Source: an uncultured Cyanobium sp.
GTDB taxonomy: Bacteria; Cyanobacteriota; Cyanobacteriia; PCC-6307; Cyanobiaceae
Assembly (NCBI GenBank): GCA_937919075.1
Contig: CALFOF010000229.1
Span: forward strand, 1-11,963
Reading direction: 5' to 3'
DNA: 11,963 nt
Shown: positions 6,095 to 11,963 of the stretch, one piece after another
How the letters are laid out: every line of letters starts with the position of its first letter
Position numbering within the stretch: the stretch's first letter is position 1
Made by a program: the position numbers and the translations under genes
The notes under the pieces: generated by a model
What the model saw: the letters and a program-made list of their open reading frames with translations, nothing else
Told to the model about the DNA's origin: nothing
The model's database searches: none

Positions 6095-6584
6095 TCCCGG
6101 CCTCGAGGGCCTGCTTCAGGCTCTCCAGCCGGGCCAGGTTCACGCCAAGGTCTGAATCCCCGAGGCGGGAAGCCGAGCGCAGCTGCAGCACGCCACTACG
6201 GGCGTCGGCCGCCAGCTCGAGGTCGTCGATGAAGCCGAACAGACGGCTCTCAGCGGTGGCGTGGAGATAGGCACCCCCCGGTTGCTCATCGAAGCGTTCC
6301 ACCGTCACCCCCGGCGTGGCCGCCAGCACCGGCATCAGCTGGCGCAGGCCGGCCACCGGATCGGCCAGCGGCCAGTCCTGGCGGACGCAATGGCTGGGGG
6401 CCGTGCAGGGAGAAAGGTGCCCGTCGTGCAGGCCGAGCTCCGCCGGCACCGGCCCCACCAGGTGAAACAGGGCGGCAGCAGCGGCCGCCGGCTGGAAGGT
6501 GAGCGGCGCGGCGGCGGCCAGCAGCCACAGGCAGGCCATCACCAGGATCCGGCCCAGACCCAAACGATGCGGCTGAGCGTTCAT
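6072..6584 (-). CDS. DUF1499 family protein, exported or membrane-anchored
   Basis: This 170-residue protein starts with a basic segment (to about R12) and a hydrophobic stretch (residues 13-39), probably a signal peptide or membrane anchor. The rest matches DUF1499. There is a cysteine-containing start (LSPCTAPSHCV, Cys60 and Cys66) and a central block near SRLFGFIDDLEL (113-124). The hallmark RSASRLGDSDLGVNLARLESL follows, with its RSASR at 136-140 and DLGVN at 145-149. DUF1499 has no settled biochemical role; members occur in bacteria and in plastids. The ATG overlaps the stop of the carotenoid oxygenase gene (6581-6584), so the two are almost certainly translated from one mRNA. The 3' end overlaps the Nif11-like gene on the other strand by 23 bases. 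Confidence 0.82.
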   Translation of the reverse strand: MNAQPHRLGLGRILVMACLWLLAAAAPLTFQPAAAAAALFHLVGPVPAELGLHDGHLSPCTAPSHCVRQDWPLADPVAGLRQLMPVLAATPGVTVERFDEQPGGAYLHATAESRLFGFIDDLELAADARSGVLQLRSASRLGDSDLGVNLARLESLKQALEAGISPAAAG

Positions 6585-8113
6585 GCCGCACTCCAGCTGC
6601 CATGCAACCCGTGGGGGATCGCCAGCGGCAGCGGAATCACCGCCTGCTCGGTGAGATCGTCGGCCCGCAGGATCACCAGGTCACTGGCGGCGCGTGCCCC
6701 GTTCCAGACGACGCAGAGGATCCAGCCGTCGTCTTCCGCCAGGGCGGGCCCGGCGCCAACGGCTGGACGGGGCACCATCAACGGCTCGCTGACGAAGCCC
6801 CGCGGCGCCGCGCTCCAGACCCAACGCTCGCCGGAGTGCAGGTCAAGCTTCTCGATCGCCTGCAGCGGGTCGTTGCCTCGCTCCCGGTGGGTGACTGCCA
6901 TCCAGGCATAACGGGCATCCAGCCCGACCCGGGCGGGGTTCACCATGGCGAATTCGCAGCAGCGCTCCTCCAGCCGTTCACTGCTCACCGCACCGGTGGC
7001 CAGATCGATGCGGCAGCGGTGCAGCTGGCCCACCGGCAGGGTGCTGAAGTCGACGGCGCGGAAGTCGGTGTCCGGGCCGATCGTGGGGAAGTCGTCGTAG
7101 TAGATCGAATCCACCACCACCTGGCCGGCCGCACCGGCGCTGGGATCCTCGAAGGCATTGAGGTGGTGGAACACGAAGCCGGCCGGCGCCTGCACCTGCA
7201 GGGGCTCGCCTTCACCGGAGCGGGGAATCAGCCAGAACTGGCCCTGCTCTCCGGGCTTGGAGGCCAGACACTGGGCGGCCCCCTTCAGGCCGAACACGAA
7301 GCCCAGCGGGTTGAAGGCCATGGCGTTCTGCAGGAACACGGCCCAGTTGGGGGTGATCGCGAAATCATGCAGAAAGGCGAACCCCTTGAAGCTGCGCGTC
7401 TGATCGGCCAGCAGGCGGCCACTTCCGCCCTCGCCGCTGGAGGCATCGAACTCCATCAGCCGGATCGAGCTGCGGGGCCCCGCCTTCACCCCGAAGGTGA
7501 CCATGCGCGGGCCGCCCCGGTGGCCGGGATCGAAGCGCGGGTGGGCGCTGAAGGCCTCCCCGGCGGCCAGCACGCCATCGAGCTGCTCGAGGCCGGTGGT
7601 CTCCAGCGTGTCGGGATCGAGGCTGTGGGGCAGGCTTGCTTCCCAGAGCGCCAGCAACCGGTCGCCCAGCCGCACCACGTGGGTGTTGGCGATGTTCTTG
7701 AGCCGCAGGTCGAAGGCATTGGCGAGGGGGCCGCCGGGCTTCTGGGTGCCGAACACGCCGCGATACACGAAGCTGCCCTTCTTCTCCTCCGCCAGCCAAC
7801 CCTCCGTGCGCACGAAACGGTTGGTGAGGCTGGCGCCACCGCCGTCGAAGCGCACGGCGGTGATCATGCCGTCGCCATCGAAGGGGTGGTGCACCCACTG
7901 GCCGCCGCGCTCCAGCCGGCCCGGTCCGTTGCGGTAGAGGGTGCCGCTGAGCTCGCTGGGGATGGAGCCTTTGCTGGCGCTGAGCGGTGCCGCCGTGAGT
8001 TCGCTGCCCACGTTGCGGAAGGCACTGGCCCAATCGGCGCGGGCGTAGGTGGTGGGGCTCGCGGCGGAATCCGGTGCGTCCGGATGGTCAGGGCGGCTGG
8101 CGGCCAGGGTCAT
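6581..8113 (-). CDS. Carotenoid / apocarotenoid cleavage oxygenase (RPE65/ACO family)
   Basis: This 510-residue protein is a non-haem iron carotenoid oxygenase that splits a carotenoid double bond with O2 to give aldehydes. The four iron-binding histidines of the seven-bladed propeller fold can be placed. His191 lies in AHPRFDP, His249 in FLHDFAIT, His316 or His317 in FHHLNAFED, and His504 in HGLHGSW at the C-terminus. Likely second-shell glutamates are Glu158 (LWEASLPHSLD) and Glu387 (CCEFAMVNP). The N-terminal family motif GTLYRNGPGRLERGG is at 57-71 and HHPFDGDGM at 75-83. Length and pattern agree with cyanobacterial ACO/Diox1 (Synechocystis Sll1541 type), which turns apocarotenals into retinal. 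The substrate here is inferred, not shown. It overlaps the DUF1499 gene by 4 bases and starts 48 bases after hisB. Confidence 0.92.
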   Translation of the reverse strand: MTLAASRPDHPDAPDSAASPTTYARADWASAFRNVGSELTAAPLSASKGSIPSELSGTLYRNGPGRLERGGQWVHHPFDGDGMITAVRFDGGGASLTNRFVRTEGWLAEEKKGSFVYRGVFGTQKPGGPLANAFDLRLKNIANTHVVRLGDRLLALWEASLPHSLDPDTLETTGLEQLDGVLAAGEAFSAHPRFDPGHRGGPRMVTFGVKAGPRSSIRLMEFDASSGEGGSGRLLADQTRSFKGFAFLHDFAITPNWAVFLQNAMAFNPLGFVFGLKGAAQCLASKPGEQGQFWLIPRSGEGEPLQVQAPAGFVFHHLNAFEDPSAGAAGQVVVDSIYYDDFPTIGPDTDFRAVDFSTLPVGQLHRCRIDLATGAVSSERLEERCCEFAMVNPARVGLDARYAWMAVTHRERGNDPLQAIEKLDLHSGERWVWSAAPRGFVSEPLMVPRPAVGAGPALAEDDGWILCVVWNGARAASDLVILRADDLTEQAVIPLPLAIPHGLHGSWSAA

Positions 8114-8161
8114 GAAACAGACGAGCGGACGGCGTTGCTCCCATCATCACGTAAAGGAGTG
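8114..8161 (-). promoter_or_regulatory. Short spacer between hisB and the carotenoid oxygenase gene
   Basis: These 48 bases follow hisB and precede the oxygenase start on the minus strand. There is no hairpin, so hisB transcription can probably read through. I see no clear Shine-Dalgarno site before the oxygenase ATG. No convincing promoter can be named. Confidence 0.25.
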
Positions 8162-8824
8162 TTAAGGCGCGGCGCCCGCCTGCTCCAGCACCCCCTTACT
8201 GCTCGGCACCGCACCAGCCCGGCGCGGGTCGATCTCCACCGCCAACCGCAGCGCCCGGGCGAACGCCTTGAAGCAGGCCTCCACGATGTGGTGTGAATTC
8301 AGGCCATCAAGCTGGCGGATGTGCAGGGTGAGGCCGGAGTTGTTCACCACCGCCACAAAGAATTCCCGCACCAGCTCAGTGTCGTAGGTGCCGATCCGCT
8401 GGGCCGGAATCGTGAGCCCGTAGCTGAGGTGGGGGCGACCGGAGCAATCGAGCGCCACCTGCACCAACGCTTCATCAAGCGGCGCCACGAAATGGCCGAA
8501 GCGATGGATGCCGCGGCGTGACCCAAGGGCCTGCGCCAGGGCCTGGCCCACGGCGATGCCCACATCCTCGTTGGTGTGGTGGTCGTCGATGTGGGTGTCG
8601 CCGTTGGCGCTGATCTCCAGGTCGAGCAGGCCGTGGCTGGCCAGCTGATGCAGCATGTGATCCAGGAACGGCACCCCGGTGCTCACCTGGCAGGCGCCGC
8701 TGCCATCAAGATCCAGGCTCACCCGCACATCGGTTTCACCGGTCACCCGATGCACCACGCCGCTGCGGGCAAGGGAACCAGGAAGGGGGAGGGAACCGGA
8801 ACGGGATACGGACACGTTCGTCAC
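8162..8824 (-). CDS. hisB: Imidazoleglycerol-phosphate dehydratase (histidine biosynthesis)
   Basis: HisB removes water from imidazole-glycerol phosphate to give imidazole-acetol phosphate, the sixth step of histidine synthesis. The 220-residue frame has the family motifs: RVTGETDV at 26-33, [13 protein letters not shown] at 53-65, the metal-binding [12 protein letters not shown] at 80-91, LDEALVQ near 116-122, the second metal motif NSHHIVEA at 176-183, and PSSKGVLE at 207-214. It is the monofunctional form without a histidinol-phosphatase domain, as is usual in cyanobacteria. The start is a GTG at 8824-8822. This gives about 17 extra Ser/Pro/Gly/Leu residues before the usual R.G..HRVTGET beginning. 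GTG codons at 8815 or 8758 are alternatives, but the latter would cut into conserved residues. It lies downstream of fabI on the same strand, about 120 bases away. Confidence 0.96.
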   Translation of the reverse strand: MTNVSVSRSGSLPLPGSLARSGVVHRVTGETDVRVSLDLDGSGACQVSTGVPFLDHMLHQLASHGLLDLEISANGDTHIDDHHTNEDVGIAVGQALAQALGSRRGIHRFGHFVAPLDEALVQVALDCSGRPHLSYGLTIPAQRIGTYDTELVREFFVAVVNNSGLTLHIRQLDGLNSHHIVEACFKAFARALRLAVEIDPRRAGAVPSSKGVLEQAGAAP

Positions 8825-8946
8825 TGCCTGGGCCTGGGCGAATCATGGCTGATCCCGGCTGCAGCACAGCTTGCCCTCCCTCAGGCAAGTGCTCTGCATT
8901 GTCGGGTGCTGCCCCTCGCCAGCCGGTTGGCCCTTTCTGGGGGGGC
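8825..8946 (-). promoter_or_regulatory. Spacer between fabI and hisB with a small hairpin
   Basis: These 122 bases separate the fabI stop from the hisB start. CTTGCC (8870-8875) pairs with GGCAAG (8884-8889) across an 8-base loop, and a weaker hairpin (GCCA/TGGC) lies nearer fabI. Neither is followed by a T run on the minus strand. They could end part of the fabI transcripts or sit in the hisB leader. I see no histidine-rich leader peptide or T-box-like element. No clear promoter motif is visible. Confidence 0.3.
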
Positions 8947-9729
8947 TCACATGCCATTGATGCAGTAGCCCGCATCCACATAGATCACCTGGCCGGTGAT
9001 GCCGCTGGCCAGCGGGCTGGCCAGGAAAGCGGCCGCGCTGCCCACTTCGTCCTGGGTGACAGTGCGACGCAGCGGGGCCTTCTCCTCCACGTTGTGGATC
9101 ATCTCCAGAATGCCGCCGATCGCTGAGCTGGCCAGGGTGCGGATCGGGCCGGCGCTGATCGCGTTCACCCGCACTTGGTTGTCGGGACCCAGTTCGGCGG
9201 CCAGGTAGCGCACCGAGGCCTCCAGGGCCGCCTTGGCCACCCCCATCACGTTGTAGTTGGGAATCGCCCGCTCGGCGCCCAGGTAGCTGAGCGTGATCAC
9301 GCTGGCACCGGGATTGAACAGGGGCTTGGCGTAACGGCAAAGCGGGGCGAGCGAATAGGCGCTCACCTCCAGCGCCCGGCCGAACCCTTCAGGAGTGATG
9401 GCGCTGTAGTCGCCCACCAGCTCCTCCTTGCCGGCAAAGGCGAGGCAGTGGATCAACACATCGAGGCTGCCCCACTGCTGCTGGATCGCGGCGAAGGCGG
9501 CCTCGATCTGCTCGGGCATCTGCACGTTGAGCGGCAGCACCAGGCTGGGGGCGAGCGGGGCCGTGAGCTCGCGCACCTTGCCTTCGAAACGGCCTTTGTC
9601 GTCGGGCAGGTAGGTGACCGCCAGCTCGCAGCCCGCCGCAGCCAATTGCTGGGCGATGCCCCAGGCGATCGAGCGGTTGTTGGCGATGCCGGTGACCAGG
9701 GCCTTCTTGCCGCGCAGATCGAGAAGCAT
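8947..9729 (-). CDS. fabI: Enoyl-[acyl-carrier-protein] reductase (NADH), FabI
   Basis: FabI reduces the trans-2 double bond of enoyl-ACP in the last step of each round of type II fatty-acid elongation, in the cytosol. The 260-residue protein is a short-chain dehydrogenase with the FabI-specific nucleotide loop TGIANNRSIAWGIA (13-26). The catalytic pair is Tyr159 and Lys166 in NYNVMGVAKAALE (158-170), with the substrate-facing Tyr149 in SYLGAERAIPN. The segment SAGPIRTLASSAI (192-204) and the end GQVIYVDAGYCINGM are also typical. The ATG at 9729 starts exactly at the family N-terminus (MLLDLRGKKALVTG). A longer in-frame extension to 9858 lies over the divergent gene and is rejected. The Tyr and Lys spacing matches E. 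coli FabI. Confidence 0.97.
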   Translation of the reverse strand: MLLDLRGKKALVTGIANNRSIAWGIAQQLAAAGCELAVTYLPDDKGRFEGKVRELTAPLAPSLVLPLNVQMPEQIEAAFAAIQQQWGSLDVLIHCLAFAGKEELVGDYSAITPEGFGRALEVSAYSLAPLCRYAKPLFNPGASVITLSYLGAERAIPNYNVMGVAKAALEASVRYLAAELGPDNQVRVNAISAGPIRTLASSAIGGILEMIHNVEEKAPLRRTVTQDEVGSAAAFLASPLASGITGQVIYVDAGYCINGM

Positions 9730-9796
9730 GTCCAGAGAGCGAGCTGGGGGGATTCTCCCGCAGCGCTGGCGCCCTGCCCGCGCCACGATCGGTGGC
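9730..9796. promoter_or_regulatory. Divergent spacer between fabI and the photolyase-like gene
   Basis: Only 67 bases separate the two divergent ATGs, so at least one promoter must lie here or within the neighbouring coding sequence. The spacer is GC-rich, and I see no recognisable -35/-10 pair. A GGA occurs just before the fabI ATG. GATCGGTGGC precedes the other start, which has at best a weak ribosome-binding site. Confidence 0.3.
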
Positions 9797-11221
9797 ATGG
9801 AGCCCGCTGTCCCCCTCGCCTGGCCACCTGCTGCAGGCGATCTGCCCCGCGGCTTCACTGACCGGCAGGCGCTTGCCGCCGAGCTGCACGCCTGCTTCGG
9901 CCACCAGCTGGCTGACCCTGGCGCCGTAGACGCCCCAACGCTGAGCCCGATCCGCGGCGGCCGGGCGGCGGCGCTGGCCCCGCTGGCGGCCCTCGACCCA
10001 GTGGCCTACGGCGCCAGCCGCAACCATCTCGATGGCGCCGTGACCCGCCTGTCCCCCTACATCCGCCACGGGGTGCTCACCCTGGCGGAGGTGCGGGAGG
10101 CCGTGTTTGCCGCCCTGGCCGCCCGGGGACAAGGCCGCAGCGCCGGCGAAAAGCTGATCAATGAACTGGGCTGGCGCGACTACTGGCAACGCGTCTGGCA
10201 GCAGCTCGGTGAGGGCATCTGGGACGACCGCGAGCAGGGTGCCAGTGGCCTGCCGCCCGCGGCCTATCGCGAAGGCCTGCCCGACGACATCGCCGGCGGC
10301 CGCACCGGCCTGGCCTGCATCGATGCCTTTCGCCACCAGCTGGTGCACGAGGGCTGGCTGCACAACCACGCGCGGATGTGGCTGGCGGCCTACCTGGTGC
10401 ATTGGCGGCGGGTGCGCTGGCAGACCGGCGCCCGCTGGTTCCTGCGGCACCTGCTCGACGGCGATCCGGCCAGCAACAACCTCAGCTGGCAATGGGTAGC
10501 CGGCACCTTCAGCGCCAAGCCCTACCTGTTCAACCGCGCCAACCTGGAGCGCTTCAGCAGCGGCCGTTTCTGCCACGCCTGCCCGAAGGCGGGAGCCGGG
10601 GGCGCCGGCCGGCCGGGGGGCTGCCCGTTCGAGGCCAGCTACGAGCAGCTGGGCGAGCGGCTGTTCCGCAGCGAGGCACCGCTCAGCCCGCCGCAACCGC
10701 CGGCATCGCAGCCGCCAGCAGGCGTGGCTGAGTGGGCCGCCGCCGCAACCGCCGGCCGGCTGCAACGACCGGTGCTCTGGATCCACGGCGAGGCGCTGGG
10801 GCCAGCCAACCCCGCCCTGCGCGCCCATTCCGGCCGGCCGGCCCTGTTCGTGTTCGACCGGCCCCTGATCGAGGCAAACACCGGCCAGGGCCCGGCGATC
10901 AGCCTCAAGCGGCTCGGCTTCCTCTACGAATGCCTGCTGGATCTGCCGGTGACGCTCCGGGCCGGTGCTGTGGCAGAGGAGGTGATCGCCTTCGCCGCCC
11001 GCCATGGCGCCGACGGGGTGGTCACCAGCCGGGCGGTGGATCCCCGGTTTATGGCTCTGGCAGCGACGATCAACGCAGCCCTGCCGCTGGTGGTGCTGGA
11101 GCCCGAGCCGTTCGTGCAACTGGAAGGCCCCGTGGATCTGCGGCGCTTCAGCCGCTACTGGAAGCGGGCCGAGCGGGCGGTGTGGGCCGGCTTTGAGGGG
11201 CCACGCCCCGCCGCCGGTTGA
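9797..11221 (+). CDS. Photolyase/cryptochrome-related FAD-binding protein with apparently swapped domain order
   Basis: The first ~260 of 474 residues form a photolyase-type FAD-binding helical domain. Visible motifs are TRLSPYIRHGVLTLAEV (83-99), INELGWRDYW (121-130), GLACIDAFRHQLVHEGWLHNHARM around 171-194, and LLDGDPASNNLSWQWVAG (219-236). These match the FAD-cradle helices of photolyases. Trp208 and Trp231 align with tryptophans of the electron-transfer chain as I remember E. coli PhrB. A Cys cluster (259, 262, 276) follows, then a Pro-rich linker (293-309). Residues 325-440 resemble an alpha/beta photolyase antenna domain: VLWIHGEALGPANPAL, then ALFVFDRPLIEA, then AEEVIAFAARHGADGVVT. Normal photolyases carry that domain first. 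The start at ATG 9797 fits. Function (DNA repair or light sensing) is unproved. The stop overlaps the next start. Confidence 0.85.
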   Translation: MEPAVPLAWPPAAGDLPRGFTDRQALAAELHACFGHQLADPGAVDAPTLSPIRGGRAAALAPLAALDPVAYGASRNHLDGAVTRLSPYIRHGVLTLAEVREAVFAALAARGQGRSAGEKLINELGWRDYWQRVWQQLGEGIWDDREQGASGLPPAAYREGLPDDIAGGRTGLACIDAFRHQLVHEGWLHNHARMWLAAYLVHWRRVRWQTGARWFLRHLLDGDPASNNLSWQWVAGTFSAKPYLFNRANLERFSSGRFCHACPKAGAGGAGRPGGCPFEASYEQLGERLFRSEAPLSPPQPPASQPPAGVAEWAAAATAGRLQRPVLWIHGEALGPANPALRAHSGRPALFVFDRPLIEANTGQGPAISLKRLGFLYECLLDLPVTLRAGAVAEEVIAFAARHGADGVVTSRAVDPRFMALAATINAALPLVVLEPEPFVQLEGPVDLRRFSRYWKRAERAVWAGFEGPRPAAG

Positions 11222-11963
11222 GCGCGCCTGCACCGCTGCCGCTGCGGCCCTGGCCCCCCGTGGGCCCGCTGGAACGCGGCTGGCTCAGCCCCAGCCCGGC
11301 AGCGCCACCGGCCCTCTGGTGCATCGACCGGCGCGCGGCGGCGGTGGCCGCGGCCCTGCCCGCCCTGCTGCCGCTGCTGAGCGCGCCGGAGCAGGAGCGA
11401 CTGCAGCGGCTGCGTCGCTCGGGTGATCAAGAACGCTTCGCGCTGGGCCGGGGCGCCCTGCGGCAATTGTTGGCCGCCTGCCTGGATCGCCCTGCCGGCG
11501 AAATCCAGCTGGTCATCAACCGCCACGGCAAACCGCTGCTGTCGCCTGACCCGCTGCAGCACATGGGCGTGCCGCAGTTCAACGTGGCTCACTCCGGTGA
11601 TCTGGTGCTGCTGGCCTTCCACCACTGCCGGCCAGTGGGCATTGATGTGGAACGGCACCGGCCACTGCCGGCCTGGCCGGCGATCGCGCAGCGCTGCTTT
11701 CCCGCCTCCCTGGTGGCAGAACTCGAAGCCCTGCCCGCTGAAGCGGGACATTGCGCCTTCTTGCGCCACTGGTGCCGCCTGGAGGCGCGCCTGAAGGCCG
11801 ACGGCACCGGGCTGGCAGCCGCAGGGCAGGGTCTGGCCGATGGCACTGCAGCCAACTCGGCCACCGCTGCCTCCGATCCACTGGCTTGCAGCGATCGGCC
11901 CGCCTGCAGCGATCTGCTGCTGCCGGCTGGCTACAGCGGGGCAGTGGCCCTGGCCCGCCTTAA
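11218..11963 (+). CDS. 4'-phosphopantetheinyl transferase, Sfp/HetI type (3' end beyond window)
   Basis: The frame from the TTG at 11218 stays open to the right edge (248 codons seen). It carries the Sfp-type motifs. QFNVAHSGDLVLLAF (120-134) is the CoA-binding/acidic region. PVGIDVERHRP (139-149) holds the Mg-binding Asp143 and Glu145. FLRHWCRLEARLKADGTGL (181-199) matches the W.rkEA..K..G.GL motif, with Glu189 and Lys193. The enzyme attaches the CoA phosphopantetheine arm to carrier proteins. Cyanobacteria generally lack AcpS and use one such enzyme for fatty-acid ACP. The TTG overlaps the TGA of the photolyase-like gene by TTGA; a GTG at 11260 is the other possible start. The extreme C-terminus has a short duplicated stretch (ACSD twice, about 11887-11914). 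Confidence 0.88.
   Translation, partial: MSAPAPLPLRPWPPVGPLERGWLSPSPAAPPALWCIDRRAAAVAAALPALLPLLSAPEQERLQRLRRSGDQERFALGRGALRQLLAACLDRPAGEIQLVINRHGKPLLSPDPLQHMGVPQFNVAHSGDLVLLAFHHCRPVGIDVERHRPLPAWPAIAQRCFPASLVAELEALPAEAGHCAFLRHWCRLEARLKADGTGLAAAGQGLADGTAANSATAASDPLACSDRPACSDLLLPAGYSGAVALARL

Noticed and set aside
8153..8159. Strong Shine-Dalgarno-like AAAGGAG on the plus strand
   Set aside because: No plus-strand gene follows; both flanking genes are on the minus strand.
6602..8296. Long plus-strand open frame (564 codons) opposite the carotenoid oxygenase
   Set aside because: It is antisense to a gene with a full set of catalytic histidines; the composition is typical of a high-GC shadow frame.
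9730..9858. N-terminal extension of FabI
   Set aside because: It would overlap the divergent photolyase-like gene, and the family starts exactly at the ATG at 9729.
9389..11233. Very long minus-strand open frame (614 codons) opposite the photolyase-like gene and fabI start
   Set aside because: It is a GC-driven shadow. Its sequence is Gly/Ala/Gln/Arg-rich without recognisable motifs, while the opposite frames carry clear family signatures.
11887..11914. Short direct duplication (TGCAGCGATC twice) at the 3' end of the transferase gene
   Set aside because: A ten-base in-frame repeat within coding sequence, too short to suggest a mobile element or recombination site.

Overview
The window reads as chromosomal DNA of a high-GC picocyanobacterium of the Cyanobium / freshwater-type Synechococcus group. 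The base composition is very GC-rich and coding density is high, with many 4-base ATGA-type gene overlaps. The gene set points the same way: a cyanobacterial-type HisB and FabI, an apocarotenoid oxygenase, a small Nif11-like peptide and a Sfp/HetI-type phosphopantetheinyl transferase. The taxonomic call rests on recognising protein families by eye, not on a search. I see no tRNA, rRNA, CRISPR array, transposase or prophage gene.

Layout. (1) 1-226, minus: the N-terminus of a RecB-like (TM0106-type) putative nuclease that runs off the left edge. (2) 330-2865, plus: a tight cluster of a phosphohexomutase, an RdgB/HAM1 purine-NTP pyrophosphatase and a DUF202 membrane protein, each overlapping the next by a few bases. 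A short open frame after it looks like the broken N-terminus of a transporter. (3) 3154-4607, plus: two translationally coupled genes for secreted proteins. The first is small and cysteine-rich. The second has a Gly/Arg/Ser-rich tract, then a strictly alternating Asn/Asp ladder, then a Trp-rich stretch. (4) 4723-6094, plus: a DUF389 membrane protein with a proline-rich tail, then a 54-residue Nif11-like peptide with no leader/core boundary. (5) 9729-6072, minus: fabI, hisB, a carotenoid (apocarotenoid) oxygenase and a DUF1499 protein, the last two overlapping by 4 bases. (6) 9797-11963, plus, divergent from fabI: a photolyase/cryptochrome-related protein, then a 4'-phosphopantetheinyl transferase that starts on TTG inside the stop codon of its neighbour and runs off the right edge.

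How the genes fit together. FabI (fatty-acid elongation) and the phosphopantetheinyl transferase (activation of acyl carrier protein) serve the same pathway and flank the photolyase-like gene. The carotenoid oxygenase and DUF1499 genes look like one transcription unit. RdgB (sanitation of deaminated purine nucleotides) and the mutase are housekeeping genes.

The most unusual items are three. The photolyase-like protein appears to carry its FAD-binding helical domain first and an alpha/beta photolyase-like domain second, the reverse of the normal order, and has a Cys cluster between them. The secreted protein has 21 consecutive alternate positions occupied by Asn or Asp. The Nif11-like peptide appears to consist of a leader-type domain alone.
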